From assembly GCF_032452875.1 (NCBI RefSeq), contig NW_026893633.1:310001-374000 (forward strand): a DNA stretch of 64,000 nt, given 5' to 3'. The DNA comes from Bos javanicus (taxonomy: Eukaryota; Chordata; Mammalia; Artiodactyla; Bovidae). Each line of letters starts with the position of its first letter. Positions within the stretch are counted from its first letter, which is position 1. The position numbers and the translations under genes were made by a program. The notes under the pieces are model-generated. The model made no database searches. It was not told the origin of the DNA and saw only the letters and a list, made by a program, of their open reading frames with translations. Below are positions 38,481 through 51,122 of this stretch, in pieces.

Positions 38481-39081
38481 TGCCGGGAGCCGGGGAGGCA
38501 TTCCACTCTGGACAAAGGTCATGAGGAAGGAGGCCGTGCATACGCAAATGTGGGATCGAGCCTCAGGAGTCCACCCGGATGTTCTCGAGCATCTCCCCCC
38601 CAAAAAACCGGAGTCTGCCTACTGTATTGCTTTGTGCTCTCACCTCTGATTTCACTGGGGGCTGTCCCCCACCACCATCTCGCTCTCTCTGTCAAAGAGT
38701 TAACTTAGAGCTCCAATTCATAAAGTTCCTTGTCATTCTTCCCTTTAACTTCCAGCTGAGTCTCCATCTGGAGCGCGGAACCCACCACGCTTACTAATTA
38801 TGCCTGGGCTGCTAAGACCCACTCGAGAAGGTGTCTAGGGTGAGGCACCTTTCGCTATTCGAGAGGGCGCCTGCGGCCTACGTAAGTGGTGCAAACTTCT
38901 TGTCTTGAAGTTTGATTGGTCTTCCGCGTAAACCAAGCTATTCAGTCTCTTTTCTCCACCGAGTTTTCCTACTGAGCTCTCCTCATACTATTATTCTTGA
39001 CATCTCTGATTAGCATATAAATAGTCGCCTAGGCCATCTCTCCTTCGAATACCCTGGATCAGTTGGGGCTGGTCCCCGGCA
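38481..39081 (+). mobile_element. Retroviral LTR, unit 7
   Basis: 601 bp, C7A6. Private GAGGCCGTGCATACG and GCTATTCAGTC; it has CCGAGTTTTCC as in units 5 and 6. Confidence 0.87.
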
Positions 39082-39735
39082 GGTGGCGACCGAACAGGGA
39101 CCTCAGGAGGCGATACTCAAAGAGCTGAGCAGACACGAACCACGCAATCAGCAGGCAATAAGCATGGAGCTCAGCAGTGACGAATCATGCTGCTCAACTG
39201 GCAATAATCAAGCACGTGACCAGGCAGGAATCACGCAGCTCAGCTGGCAATTGTCAAGCAGATGAGCCGACAGGAATCACGCAGCTCAGCTGGCAATTGT
39301 CATGCAGATCAGCCGACAGGAATCACGCAGCTCAGCAGGCCCTGATCACGTGACTCTGCAGGCACTGATCACGTGGCTGATCAAGTCCAGATCACGTGAC
39401 TGAGCATGCATTGATCACGTGGCTATCATGCACTGATGACGTGACTGCGCATGCACTAATGAGCTGGCTGTTCGGGCACTGATCACGTGTTTATCAGGTA
39501 GTGATCAGTGACTGACAGGCGCTGATCAGGGGACTGTGCACGCACTGATCAGGTGGCTGATCAGGAAGTGACCACCTGACCGCGCATGCAGTGATCACGT
39601 GGCTGGTCGTTCACTGATCAGGTGTTTATCATAGGGTGATCACGTGACTGAGAGGCGCTGATCACGTGACTGTGCCATCAGTGATCCCGTGGCTGAGCAG
39701 GCACTGATATCGTGACTGAGCATGCACTGATCATG
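39082..39735 (+). repeat. Unit 7 PBS, leader and spacer (654 bp, short class)
   Basis: PBS at 39,084-39,101. GCAGATCAGCCGAC in the leader and GCATTGATCACG, CTAATGAGCTGG in the spacer are shared with unit 16, nine units on. Confidence 0.88.
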
Positions 39736-40337
39736 TGCCGGGAGCCGGGGAGGCATTCCACTCTGGACAAAGGTCATGAGGAAGGAGGCTCGGCATACGC
39801 AAATGCGGGATCGAGCCTCAGGAGTCCACTCGGATGTTCTCGAGCATCTCCCCCCCAAAAAAACCAGAGTCTGCCTACTGTATTGCTTTGTGCTCTCACC
39901 TCTGATTTCACTGGGGGCTGTCCCCCACCACCATCTCGCTCTCTCTGTCAAAGAGTTAACTTAGAGCTCCAATCCATAAAGTTCCTTGTCATTCTTCCCT
40001 TTAACTTCCAGCTGAGTCTCCATCTGGAGCCCGGAACCCACCACGCTTACTAATTATGCCTGGGCTGCTAAGACCCACTCGAGAAGGTGTCTAGGGTGAG
40101 GCACCTTTCGCTATTCGAGAGGGCGCCTGCGGCCTACGTAAGTGGTGCAAACTTCTTGTCTTGAAGTTTGATTGGTCTTCCGCATAAACCAAGCTACTCA
40201 GTCTCTTTTCTCCACCGAATTTTCCTACTGAGCTCTCCTCATACTATTATTCTTGACATCTCTGATTAGCATATAAATAGTCGCCTAGGCCATCTCTCCT
40301 TCGAATACCCTGGATCAGTTGGGGCTGGTCCCCGGCA
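39736..40337 (+). mobile_element. Retroviral LTR, unit 8
   Basis: 602 bp, C7A7. GTCCACTCGGATG is shared only with unit 17. Private: CCAATCCATAAAG, TTCCGCATAAACC. Confidence 0.87.
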
Positions 40338-41125
40338 GGTGGCGACCGAACAGGGACCTCAGGAGGCAATACTCAAAGAGCTGAGCAGACACGAACCACG
40401 CAATCAGCAGGCAATAAGCATGGAGCTGAGCAGTGACGAATCATGCTGCTCAGCTGGCAATAATCAAGCACGTGACCAGGCAGGAATCACGCAGCTCAGC
40501 TGGCAATAGTCAAGCAGATGAGCCGACAGGAATCACGCGGCTCAGATGGCAATTGTCATGCAGATGAGCCGGCAGGAATCACGCAGCTCAGCAGGCCCTG
40601 ATCACGTGACTCGGCAGGCACTGATCACGCGGCTGATCAAGTCCAGATCACGTGACTGAGCATGCACTGATCACGTGGCTATCATGCACTGATGACGTGA
40701 CTGCGCATGCACTGATGACGTGGCTGATCGGGCACTGATCACGTGTTTATCACGCAGTGATCAGTGACTGACAGGCGCTGATCATGGGACTGTGCATGCA
40801 CTGATCACATGGCTATCATGCACTGATCACGTGACTGCGCATGCACTGATGACGTGGCTGTTCGGGCACTGATAACGAGTTTATCAGGCAGTGATCAGTG
40901 ACTGACAGGCGCCGATCAGGGGACTGTGCACGCACTGATCAGGTGGCTGATCAGGAACTGACCACCTGACCGCGCATGCAGTGATCACGTGGCTGGTCGT
41001 TCACTGATCACGTGTTTATCATACGGTGATCACGTGACTGAGAGGCGCTGATCACGTGACTGTGCCGTCAGTGATCACGTGGCTGAGCAGGCACTGATAT
41101 CGTGACTGAGCATGCACTGATCATG
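40338..41125 (+). repeat. Unit 8 PBS, leader and spacer (788 bp)
   Basis: PBS at 40,340-40,357. It is a long-class spacer missing one 23-bp monomer in the first tract (GATCGGGCACTGATCACG, then TTTATCACGC). The leader has CACGCGGCTCAG. Confidence 0.88.
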
Positions 41126-41725
41126 TGCCGGGAGCCGGGGAGGCATTCCACTCTGGACAAAGGTCATGAGGAAGGAGGCTCGGCATACGCAAATGAGGGA
41201 TCGAGCCTCAGGAGTCCACCCGGATGTTCTCGAGCATCTCCCCCCAAAAAACCGGAGTCTGCCTACTGTATTGCTTTGTGCTCTCACCTCTGATTTCACT
41301 GAGGGCTGTCCCCCACCACCATCTCGCTCTCTCTGTCAAAGAGTTCACTTACAGCTCCAATTCATAAAGTTACTTGTCATTCTTCCCTTTAACTTCCAGC
41401 TGAGTCTCCATCTGGAGCACGGAACCCACCACGCTTAGTAATTATGCCTGGGCTGCTGAGACCCACTCGAGAAGGTGTCTAGGGTGAGGCACCTTTCGCT
41501 ATTCGAGAGGGCGCCTGCGGCCTACGTAAGTGGTGCAAACTTCTTGTCTTGAAGTTTGATTGGTCTTCCGCGTAAACCAAGCTACTCAATCTCTTTTCTC
41601 CACCGAATTTTCCTACTGAGCTCTCCTCATACTATTATTCTTGACATCTCTGATTAGCATATAAATAGTCGCCTAGGCCATATCTCCTTCGAATACCCTG
41701 GATCAGTTGAGGCTGGTGTCCGGCA
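41126..41725 (+). mobile_element. Retroviral LTR, unit 9 (subtype B)
   Basis: 600 bp, C6A6. It carries the subtype B set in its 3' two thirds, but its 5' part is standard (GGAGCC, CCTCAGGAGTCC, TTCTCGAGC), unlike units 3 and 15. It is therefore a mosaic. Confidence 0.87.
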
Positions 41726-42333
41726 GGTGGCGACCGAACAGGGACCTCAGGAGGCAATACTCAAAGAGCTGAGCAGACACGAACCACGCAATCAGTAGGC
41801 AATAAGCATGGAGCTCAGCAGTGACGAATCATGATGCTCAACTGGCAACAATCAAGCACGTGTCCAGGCAGGAATCACGCAGCTCAGCTGGCAATTGTCA
41901 TGGAGATGAGCCGGCAGGAATCACGCAGCTCAGCAGGCCCTGATCACGTGACTCTGCAGGCACTGATCACGTGGCTGATCAAGTCCAGATCACGTGACTG
42001 AGCATGCACTGATCACGTGGCTATCATGCACTGATGACGTGACTGCGCATGCACTAATGACGTGGCTGTTCGGGCACTAATCCCGTGTTTATCAGGCAGT
42101 GATCAGTGACTGACAGGCGCTGATCAGGGGACTGTGTACGCACTGATCAGGTGGCTGATCAGGAACTGACCACCTGACCGCGCATGCAGTGATCACGTGG
42201 CTGGTCGTTCACTGATCACGTGTTTATCATACGGTGATCACGTGACTGAGAGGCGCTGATCACGTGACTGTGCCGTCAGTGATCACGTGGCTGAGCATGC
42301 ACTGATATCGTGACTGAGCATGCACTGATCATG
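41726..42333 (+). repeat. Unit 9 PBS, leader and spacer (608 bp, shortest class)
   Basis: PBS at 41,728-41,745. One 46-bp leader repeat is missing, with AATCAGTAGG as in unit 3. The spacer is standard (GTGACTCTGCAGG), again unlike units 3 and 15. Confidence 0.88.
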
Positions 42334-42932
42334 TGCCGGGAGCCGGGGAGGCATTCCACTCTGGACAAAGGTCATGAGGAAGGAGGCTGGGCATACGCAA
42401 ATGCGGGATCGAGCCTCAGGAGTCCACCCGGATGTTCTCGAGCATCTCCCCCAAAAAAACCGGAGTCTGCCTACTGTATTGCTTTGTGCTCTCACCTCTG
42501 ATTTCACTGGGGCTGTCCCCCACCACCATCTCGCTCTCTCTGTCAAAGAGTTAACTTAGAGCTCCAATTCATAAAGTTCCTTGTCATTCTTCCCTTTAAC
42601 TTCCAGCTGAGTCTCCATCTGGAGCGCGGAACCCACCACGCTTACTAATTATGCCTGGGCTGCTAAGACCCACTCGAGAAGGTGTCTAGGGTGAGGCACC
42701 TTTCGCTATTCGAGAGGGCGCCTGCTGCCTACGTAAGTGGTGCAAACTTCTTGTCTTGAAGTTTGATTGGTCTTCCGCGTAAACCAAGCTACTCAGTCTC
42801 TTTTCTCCACCGAATTTTCCTACTGAGCTCTCCTCATACTATTATTCTTGACATCTCTGATTAGCATATAAATAGTCGCCTAGGCCATCTCTCCTTCGAA
42901 TACCCTGGATCAGTTGGGGCTGGTCCCCGGCA
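42334..42932 (+). mobile_element. Retroviral LTR, unit 10
   Basis: 599 bp, the shortest copy: C5A7 and one G lost in the hairpin (CTGGGGCTG). CGCCTGCTGCC is shared with unit 13. Confidence 0.87.
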
Positions 42933-43586
42933 GGTGGCGACCGAACAGGGACCTCAGGAGGCAATACTCAAAGAGCTGAGCAGACACGAACCACGCAATC
43001 AGCAGGCAATAAGCATGGAGCTCAGCAGTGACGAATCATGCTGCTCAACTGGCAATAATCAAGCACGTGACCAGGCAGGAATCACGCAGCTCAGCTGGCA
43101 ATTGTCAAGCAGATGAGCCGACAGGAATCACGCAGATCAGCTGGCAATTGTCATGCAGATCAGCCGACAGGAATCACGCAGCTCAGCAGGCCCTGATCAC
43201 GTGACTCTGCAGGCACTGATCACGTGGCTGATCAAGTCCAGATCACGTGACTGAGCATGCACTGATCACGTGGCTATCATGCACTGATGACGTGACTGCG
43301 CATGCACTAATGAGCTGGCTGTTCGGGCACTGATCACGTGTTTATCAGGCAGTGATCAGTGACTGACAGGCGCTGATCAGGGGACTGTGCACGCACTGAT
43401 CAGGTGGCTGATCAGGAAATGACCACCTAACCGCGCAGGCAGTGATCACGTGGCTGGTCGTTCACTGATCACGTGTTTATCATACGGTGATCACGTGACT
43501 GAGAGGCGCTGATCACGTGACTGTGCCATCAGTGATCCCGTGACTGAGCAGGCACTGATATCGTGACTGAGCATGCACTGATCATG
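42933..43586 (+). repeat. Unit 10 PBS, leader and spacer (654 bp)
   Basis: PBS at 42,935-42,952. GCAGATCAGCTGGC in the leader and CACCTAACCGCGCAGG in the spacer are shared with unit 13. Confidence 0.88.
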
Positions 43587-44188
43587 TGCCGGGAGCCGGG
43601 GAGGCATTCCACTCTGGACAAAGGTCATGAGGAAGGAGGCTCGGCATACGGAAATGCGGGATCGAGCCTAAGGAGTCCACCCGGATGTTCTCGAGCATCT
43701 CCCCCCCAAAAAAACCAGAGTCTGCCTACTGTATTGCTTTGTGCTCTCACCTCTGATTTCACTGGGGGCTGTCCCCCACCACCATCTCGCTCTCTCTGTC
43801 AAAGAGTTAACTTAGAGCTCCAATTCATAAAGTTCCTTGTCATTCTTCCCTTTAACTTCCAGCTGAGTCTCCATCTGGAGCGCGGAACCCACCACGCTTA
43901 CTAATTATGCCTGGGCTGCTAAGACCCACTCGAGAAGGTGTCTAGGGTGAGGCACCTTTCGCTATTCGAGAGGGCACCTGCGGCCTACGTAAATGGTGCA
44001 AACTTCTTGTCTTGGAGTTTGATTGGTCTTCCACGTAAACCAAGCTACTCAGTCTCTTTTCTCCACCGAATTTTCCTACTGAGCTCTCCTCATACTATTA
44101 TTCTTGACATCTCTGATTAGCATATAAATAGTCGCCTAGGCCATCTCTCCTTCGAATACACTGGATCAGTTGGGGCTGGTCCCCGGCA
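43587..44188 (+). mobile_element. Retroviral LTR, unit 11
   Basis: 602 bp. CATACGGAAATG, GCCTAAGGAG, GGGCACCTGCGG, CGTAAATGG and TTCCACGTAAACC are shared with unit 14, three units away. Private: GAATACACTGG. Confidence 0.87.
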
Positions 44189-44888
44189 GGTGGCGACCGA
44201 ACAGGGACCTCAGGAGGCGATACTCAAAGAGCTGAGCAGACACGAACCACGCAATCAGCAGGCAATAAGCATGGAGCTCAGCAGTGACGAATCATGCTGC
44301 TCAACTGGCAATAATCAAGCACGTGACCAGGCAGGAATCACGCAGCTCAGCTGGCAATTGTGATGCAGATGAGCCGGCAGGAATCACGCAGCTCAGCTGG
44401 CAATTGTCAAGCAGATGAGCCGACAGGAATCACTCAGCTCAGCTGGCAATTGTCATGGAGATGAGCCGGCAGGAATCACGCAGCTCAGCAGGCCCTGATC
44501 ACGTGACTCTGCAGGCACTGATCACGTGGCTGATCAAGTCCAGATCACGTGACTGAGCATGCACTGATCACGTGGCTATCATGCACTGATGACGTGACTG
44601 CGCATGCACTAATGACGTGGCTGTTCGGGCACTAATCACGTGTTTATCAGGCAGTGATCAGTGACTGACAGGCGCTGATCAGGGGACTGTGCACGCACTG
44701 ATCAGGTGGCTGATCAGGAACTGACCACCTGACCGCGCATGCAGTGATCACGTGGCTGGTCGTTCACTGATCACGTGTTTATCATACGGTGATCACGTGA
44801 CTGAGAGGCGCTGATCACGTGACTGTGCCGTCAGTGATCACGTGGCTGAGCATGCACTGATATCGTGACTGAGCATGCACTGATCATG
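44189..44888 (+). repeat. Unit 11 PBS, leader and spacer (700 bp)
   Basis: PBS at 44,191-44,208. One extra 46-bp leader repeat is present (with CAATTGTGATGCAG), giving 654 + 46 bp. Confidence 0.88.
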
Positions 44889-45490
44889 TGCCGGGAGCCG
44901 GGGAGGCATTCCACTCTGGACAAAGGTCATGAGGAAGGAGGCTGGGCATACGCAAATGTGGGATCGAGCCTCAGGAGTCCACCCGGATGTTCTCGAGCAT
45001 CTCCCCCCCAAAAAAACCGGAGTCTGCCTACTGTATTGCTTTGTGCTCTCACCTCTGATTTCACTGGGGGCTGTCCCCCACCACCATCTCGCTCTCTCTG
45101 TCAAAGAGTTAACTTAGAGCTCCAATTCATAAAGTTCCTTGTCATTCTTCCCTTTAACTTCCAGCTGAGTCTCCATCTGGAGCGCGGAACCCACCACGCT
45201 TACTAATTATGCCTGGGCTGCTAAGACCCACTCGAGAAGGTGTCTAGGGTGAGGCACCTTTCGCTATTCGAGAGGGCGCCTGCGGCCTACGTAAGTGGTG
45301 CAAACTTCTTGTCTTGAAGTTTGATTGGTCTTCCGCGTAAACCAAGCTACTCAGTCTCTTTTCTCCACCGAATTTTCCTACTGAGCTCTCCTCATACTAT
45401 TATTCTTGACATCTCTGATTAGCATATAAATAGTCGCCTAGGCCATCTCTCCTTCGAATACCCTGGATCAGTTGGGGCTGGTCCCCGGCA
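44889..45490 (+). mobile_element. Retroviral LTR, unit 12
   Basis: 602 bp, C7A7, close to consensus. GGCTGGGCATACG and AAATGTGGG are shared with units 13 and 16. Confidence 0.87.
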
Positions 45491-46143
45491 GGTGGCGACC
45501 GAACAGGGACCTCAGGAGGCGATACTCAAAGAGCTGAGCAGACACGAACCACGCAATCAGCAGGCAATAAGCATGGAGCTCAGCAGTGACGAATCATGCT
45601 GCTCAACTGGCAATAATCAAGCACGTGACCAGGCAGGAGTCACGCAGCTCAGCTGGCAATTGTCAAGCAGATGAGCCGACAGGAATCACTCAGCTCAGCT
45701 GGCAATTGTTATGGAGATGAGCCGGCAGGAATCACGCAGCTCAGCAATCCCTGATCACGTGACTCTGCAGGCACTGATCACGTGGCTGATCAAGTCCAGA
45801 TCACGTGACTGAGCATGCACTGATCACGTGGCTATCATGCACTGATGACGTGACTGCGCATGCACTGATGAGCTGGCTGTTCGGGCACTGATCACGTGTT
45901 TATCAGGCAGTGATCAGTGACTGACAGGCGCTGAACAGGGGACTATGCACGCACTGATCAGGTGGCTGATCAGGAACTGACCACCTGCCGCGCATGCAGT
46001 GATCACGTGGCTGGTCGTTCACTGATCACGTGTTTATCATACGGTGATCACGTGACTGAGAGGCGCTGATCACGTGACTGTGCCGTCAGTGATCACGTGG
46101 CTGAGCATGCACTGATATCGTGACTGAGCATGCACTGATCATG
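45491..46143 (+). repeat. Unit 12 PBS, leader and spacer (653 bp)
   Basis: PBS at 45,493-45,510. Private changes: CAGCAATCCCTG, CTGAACAGGGG and a one-base loss giving CACCTGCCGCGC. Confidence 0.88.
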
Positions 46144-46745
46144 TGCCGGGAGCCGGGGAGGCATTCCACTCTGGACAAAGGTCATGAGGAAGGAGGCTGG
46201 GCATACGCAAATGTGGGATCGAGCCTCAGGAGTCCACCCGGATGTTCTCGAGCATCTCCCCCCCAAAAAAACCGGAGTCTGCCTACTGTATTGCTTTGTG
46301 CTCTCACCTCTGATTTCACTGGGGGCTGTCCCCCACCACCATCTCACTCTCTCTGTCAAACAGTTAACTTAGAGCTCCAATTCATAAAGTTCCTTGTCAT
46401 TCTTCCCTTTAACTTCCAGCTGAGTCTCCATCTGGAGCGCGGAACCCACCACGCTTACTAATTATGCCTGGGCTGCTAAGACCCACTCCAGAAGGTGACT
46501 AGGGTGAGGCACCTTTCGCTATTCGAGAGGGCGCCTGCTGCCTACGTAAGTGGTGCAAACTTCTTGTCTTGAAGTTTGATTGGTCTTCCGCGTAAACCAA
46601 GCTACTCAGTCTCTTTTCTCCACCGAATTTTCCTACTGAGCTCTCCTCATACTATTATTCTTGACATCTCTGATTAGCATATAAATAGTCGCCTAGGCCA
46701 TCTCTCCTTCGAATACCCTGGATCAGTTGGGGCTGGTCCCCGGCA
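46144..46745 (+). mobile_element. Retroviral LTR, unit 13
   Basis: 602 bp. Private: ATCTCACTCTC, TCAAACAGTTAAC, CTCCAGAAGGTGACTAGG. It shares CGCCTGCTGCC with unit 10. Confidence 0.87.
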
Positions 46746-47399
46746 GGTGGCGACCGAACAGGGACCTGAGGAGGCAATACTCAAAGAGCTGAGCAGACAC
46801 GAACCACGCAATCAGCAGGCAATAAGCATGGAGCTCAGCAGTGACGAATCATGCTGCTCAACTGGCAATAATCAAGCACGTGACCAGGCAGGAATCACGC
46901 AGCTCAGCTGGCAATTGTCAAGCAGATGAGCCGACAGGAATCACGCAGATCAGCTGGCAATTGTCATGCAGATCAGCCGACAGGAATCACGCAGCTCAGC
47001 AGGCCCTGATCACGTGACTCTGCAGGCACTGATCACGTGGCTGATCAAGTCCAGATCGCGTGACTGAGCATGCACTGATCACGTGGCTATCATGCACTGA
47101 TGACGTGACTGCGCATGCACTGATGAGCTGGCTGTTCGGGCACTGATCACGTGTTTATCAGGCAGTGATCAGTGACTGACAGGCGCTGATCAGGGGACTG
47201 TGCACGCACTGATCAGGTGGCTGATCAGGAAATGACCACCTAACCGCGCAGGCAGTGAGCACGTGGCTGGTCGTTCACTGATCACGTGTTTATCATACGG
47301 TGATCACGTGACTGAGAGGCGCTGATCACGTGACTGTGCCATCAGTGATCCCGTGACTGAGCAGGCACTGATATCGTGACTGAGCATGCACTGATCATG
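46746..47399 (+). repeat. Unit 13 PBS, leader and spacer (654 bp)
   Basis: PBS at 46,748-46,765, followed by private GGGACCTGAGGAGG. The spacer is the sister of unit 10's, with private CCAGATCGCGTG. Confidence 0.88.
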
Positions 47400-48001
47400 T
47401 GCCGGGAGCCGGGGAGGCATTCCACTCTGGACAAAGGTCATGAGGAAGGAGGCTCGGCATACGGAAATGCGGGATCGAGCCTAAGGAGTCCACCCGGATG
47501 TTCTCGAGCATCTCCCCCCCAAAAAAACCAGAGTCTGCCTACTGTATTGCTTTGTGCTCTCACCTCTGATTTCACTGGGGGCTGTCCCCCACCACCATCT
47601 CGCTCTCTCTGTCAAAGAGTTCACTTACAGCTCCAATTCATAAAGTTCCTTGTCATTCTTCCCTTTAACTTCCAGCTGAGTCTCCATCTGGAGCGCGGAA
47701 CCCACCACGCTTACTAATTATGCCTGGGCTGCTAAGACCCACTCGAGAAGGTGTCTAGGGTGAGGCACCTTTCGCTATTCGAGAGGGCACCTGCGGCCTA
47801 CGTAAATGGTGCAAACTTCTTGTCTTGGAGTTTGATTGGTCTTCCACGTAAACCAAGCTACTCAGTCTCTTTTCTCCACCGAATTTTCCTATTGAGCTCT
47901 CCTCATACTATTATTCTTGACATCTCTGATTAGCATATAAATAGTCGCCTAGGCCATCTCTCCTTCGAATACCCTGGATCAGTTGGGGCTGGTCCCCGGC
48001 A
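47400..48001 (+). mobile_element. Retroviral LTR, unit 14
   Basis: 602 bp, sister of unit 11, but with AGTTCACTTACAG in mid-U3 and private CCTATTGAGC. Confidence 0.87.
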
Positions 48002-48655
48002 GGTGGCGACCGAACAGGGACCTCAGGAGGCGATACTCAAAGAGCTGAGCAGACACGAACCACCCAATCAGCAGGCAATAAGCATGGAGCTCAGCAGTGA
48101 CGAATCATGCTGCTCAACTGGCAATAATCAAGCACGTGACCAGGCAGGAATCACGCAGCTCAGCTGGCAATTGTCAAGCAGATGAGCCGACAGGAATCAC
48201 TCAGCTCAGCTGGCAGTTGTCATGGAGATGAGCCGGCAGGAATCACGCAGCTCAGCAGGCCCTGATCACGTGACTCTGCAGGCACTGATCACGTGGCTGA
48301 TCAAGTCCAGATCACGTGACTGAGCATGCACTGATCACGTGGCTATCATGCACTGATGACGTGACTGCGCATGCACTAATGACGTGGCTGTTCGGGCACT
48401 GATCACGTGTTTATCAGGCAGTGATCAGTGACTGACAGGCGCTGATCAGGGGACTGTGCACGCACTGATCAGGTGGCTGATCAGGAACTGACCACCTGAC
48501 CGCGCATGCAGTGATCACATGGCTGGTCGTTCACTGATCACGTGTTTATCATACGGTGATCACGTGACTGAGAGGCGCTGATCACGTGACTGTGCCGTCA
48601 GTGATCACGTGGCTGAGCAGGCACTGATATCGTGACTGAGCATGCACTGATCATG
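48002..48655 (+). repeat. Unit 14 PBS, leader and spacer (654 bp)
   Basis: PBS at 48,004-48,021. Private AACCACCCAATC and GGCAGTTGTCATGG in the leader. Confidence 0.88.
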
Positions 48656-49259
48656 TGCCGGGAGCCGGGGAGGCATTCCACTCTGGACAAAGGTCATGAG
48701 GAAGGAGGCTCGGAATACGCAAATGAGGGATCGAGCCTCAGGAATCCACCCGGATGTTCTCGACCATCTCCCCCCCCCAAAGAAACCGGAGTCTGCCTAC
48801 TGTATTGCTTTGTGCTCTCACCTCTGATTTCACTGAGGGCTGTCCCCCACCACCATCTCGCTCTCTCTGTCAAAGAGTTACCTTACAGCTCCAATTCATA
48901 AAGTTACTTGTCATTCTTCCCTTTAACTTCCAGCTGAGTCTCCATCTGGAGCACGGAACCCACCACGCTTAGTAATTATGCCTGGGCTGCTGAGACCCAC
49001 TCGAGAAGGTGTCTAGGGTGAGGCACCTTTCGCTATTCGAGAGGGCGCCTGCGGCCTACGTAATTGGTGCAAACTTCTTGTCTTGAAGTTTGATTGGTCT
49101 TCCGCGTAAACCAAGCTACTCAATCTCTTTTCTCCACCGAATTTTCCTACTGAGCTCTCCTCATACTATTATTCTTGACATCTCTGATTAGCATATAAAT
49201 AGTCGCCTAGGCCATATCTCCTTCGAATACCCTGGATCAGTTGAGGCTGGTGTCCGGCA
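48656..49259 (+). mobile_element. Retroviral LTR, unit 15 (subtype B)
   Basis: 604 bp with the full subtype B set, and C9 followed by AAAGAAA as in unit 3. Private: GAGTTACCTTACAG and CGTAATTGG. Confidence 0.87.
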
Positions 49260-49867
49260 GGTGGCGACCGAACAGGGACCTCAGGAGGCAATACTCAAAG
49301 AGCTGAGCAGACACGAACCACGCAATCAGTAGGCAATAAGCATGGAGTTCAGCAGTGACGAATCATGATGCTCAACTGGCAACAATCAAGCACGTGTCCA
49401 GGCAGGAATCACGCAGCTCAGCTGGCAATTGTGATGCAGATGAGCCGGCAGGAATCACGCAGCTCAGCAGGCCCTGATCACGTTACTCTTCAGGCACTGT
49501 TCACGTGGCTGATCAAGTCCAGATCACGTGACTGAGCATGCACTGATCACGTGGCTATCATGCACTGATGACGGGACTGTGCATGCACTGATGACCTTGC
49601 TGTTCGGGCACTGATCACGAGTTTATCAGGCAGTGATCAGTGACTGACAGGCGCTGATCAGGGGACTGTGCACGCACTGATCAGGTGGCTGATCAGGAAC
49701 TGACCACCTGACCGCGCATGCAGTGATCACGTGGCTGGTCGTTCACTGATCACGTGTTTATCATACGGTGATCACGTGACTGAGAGGCGCTTATCACGTG
49801 ACTGTGCCGTCAGTGATCACGTGGCTGAGCATGCACTGATATCGTGACTGAGCATGCACTGATCATG
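49260..49867 (+). repeat. Unit 15 PBS, leader and spacer (608 bp)
   Basis: PBS at 49,262-49,279. One 46-bp repeat is missing. GTTACTCTTCAGG and GATGACCTTGCTG match unit 3, so LTR and spacer travelled together. Confidence 0.88.
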
Positions 49868-50468
49868 TGCCGGGAGCCGGGGAGGCATTCCACTCTGGAC
49901 AAAGGTCATGAGGAAGGAGGCTGGGCATACGCAAATGTGGGATCGAGCCTCAGGAGTCCACCCGGATGTTCTCGAGCATCTCCCCCCAAAAAAACCGGAG
50001 TCTGCCTACTGTATTGCTTTGTGCTCTCACCTCTGATTTCACTGGGGGCTGTCCCCCACCACCATCTCGCTCTCTCTGTCAAAGAGTTAACTTAGAGCTC
50101 CAATTCATAAAGTTCCTTGTCATTCTTCCCTTTAACTTCCAGCTGAGTCTCCATCTGGAGTGTGGAACCCACCACGCTTACTAATTATGCCTGGGCTGCT
50201 AAGACCCACTCGAGAAGGTGTCTAGGTTGAGGCACCTTTCGCTCTTCGAGAGGGCGCCTGCGGCCTACGTAAGTGGTGCAAACTTCTTGTCTTGAAGTTT
50301 GATTGGTCTTCCGCGTAAACCAAGCTACTCAGTCTCTTTTCTCCACCGAATTTTCCTACTGAGCTCTCCTCATACTATTATTCTTGACATCTCTGATTAG
50401 CATATAAATAGTCGCCTAGGCCATCTCTCCTTCGAATACCCTGGATCAGTTGGGGCTGGTCCCCGGCA
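49868..50468 (+). mobile_element. Retroviral LTR, unit 16
   Basis: 601 bp, C6A7. Private: GGAGTGTGGAACC, CTAGGTTGAGG and CGCTCTTCGAG. Confidence 0.87.
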
Positions 50469-51122
50469 GGTGGCGACCGAACAGGGACCTCAGGAGGCGA
50501 TACTCAAAGAGCTGAGCAGACACGAACCACGCAATCAGCAGGCAATAAGCATGGAGCTCAGCAGTGACGAATCATGCTGCTCAACTGGCAATAATCAAGC
50601 ACGTGACCAGGCAGGAATCACGCAGCTCAGCTGGCAATTGTCAAGCAGATGAGCCGACAGGAATCACGCAGCTCAGCTGGCAATTGTCATGCAGATCAGC
50701 CGACAGGAATCACGCAGCTCAGCAGGCCCTGATCACGTGACTCTGCAGGCACTGATCACGTGGCTGATCAAGTCCAGATCACGTGACTGAGCATGCATTG
50801 ATCACGTGGCTATCATGCACTGATGACGTGACTGCGCATGCACTAATGAGCTGGCTGTTCGGGCACTGATCACGTGTTTATCAGGCAGTGATCAGTGACT
50901 GACAGGCGCTGATCAGGGGACTGTGCACGCACTGATCAGGTGGCTGATCAGGAACTGACCACCTGACCGCGTATGCAGTGATCACGTGGCTGGTCGTTCA
51001 CTGATCACGTGTTTATCATACGGTGATCACGTGACTGAGAGGCGCTGATCACGTGACTGTGCCATCAGTGATCCCGTGACTGAGCAGGCACTGATATCGT
51101 GACTGAGCATGCACTGATCATG
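50469..51122 (+). repeat. Unit 16 PBS, leader and spacer (654 bp)
   Basis: PBS at 50,471-50,488. Sister of the unit 7 spacer (GCATTGATCACG, CTAATGAGCTGG). Confidence 0.88.
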
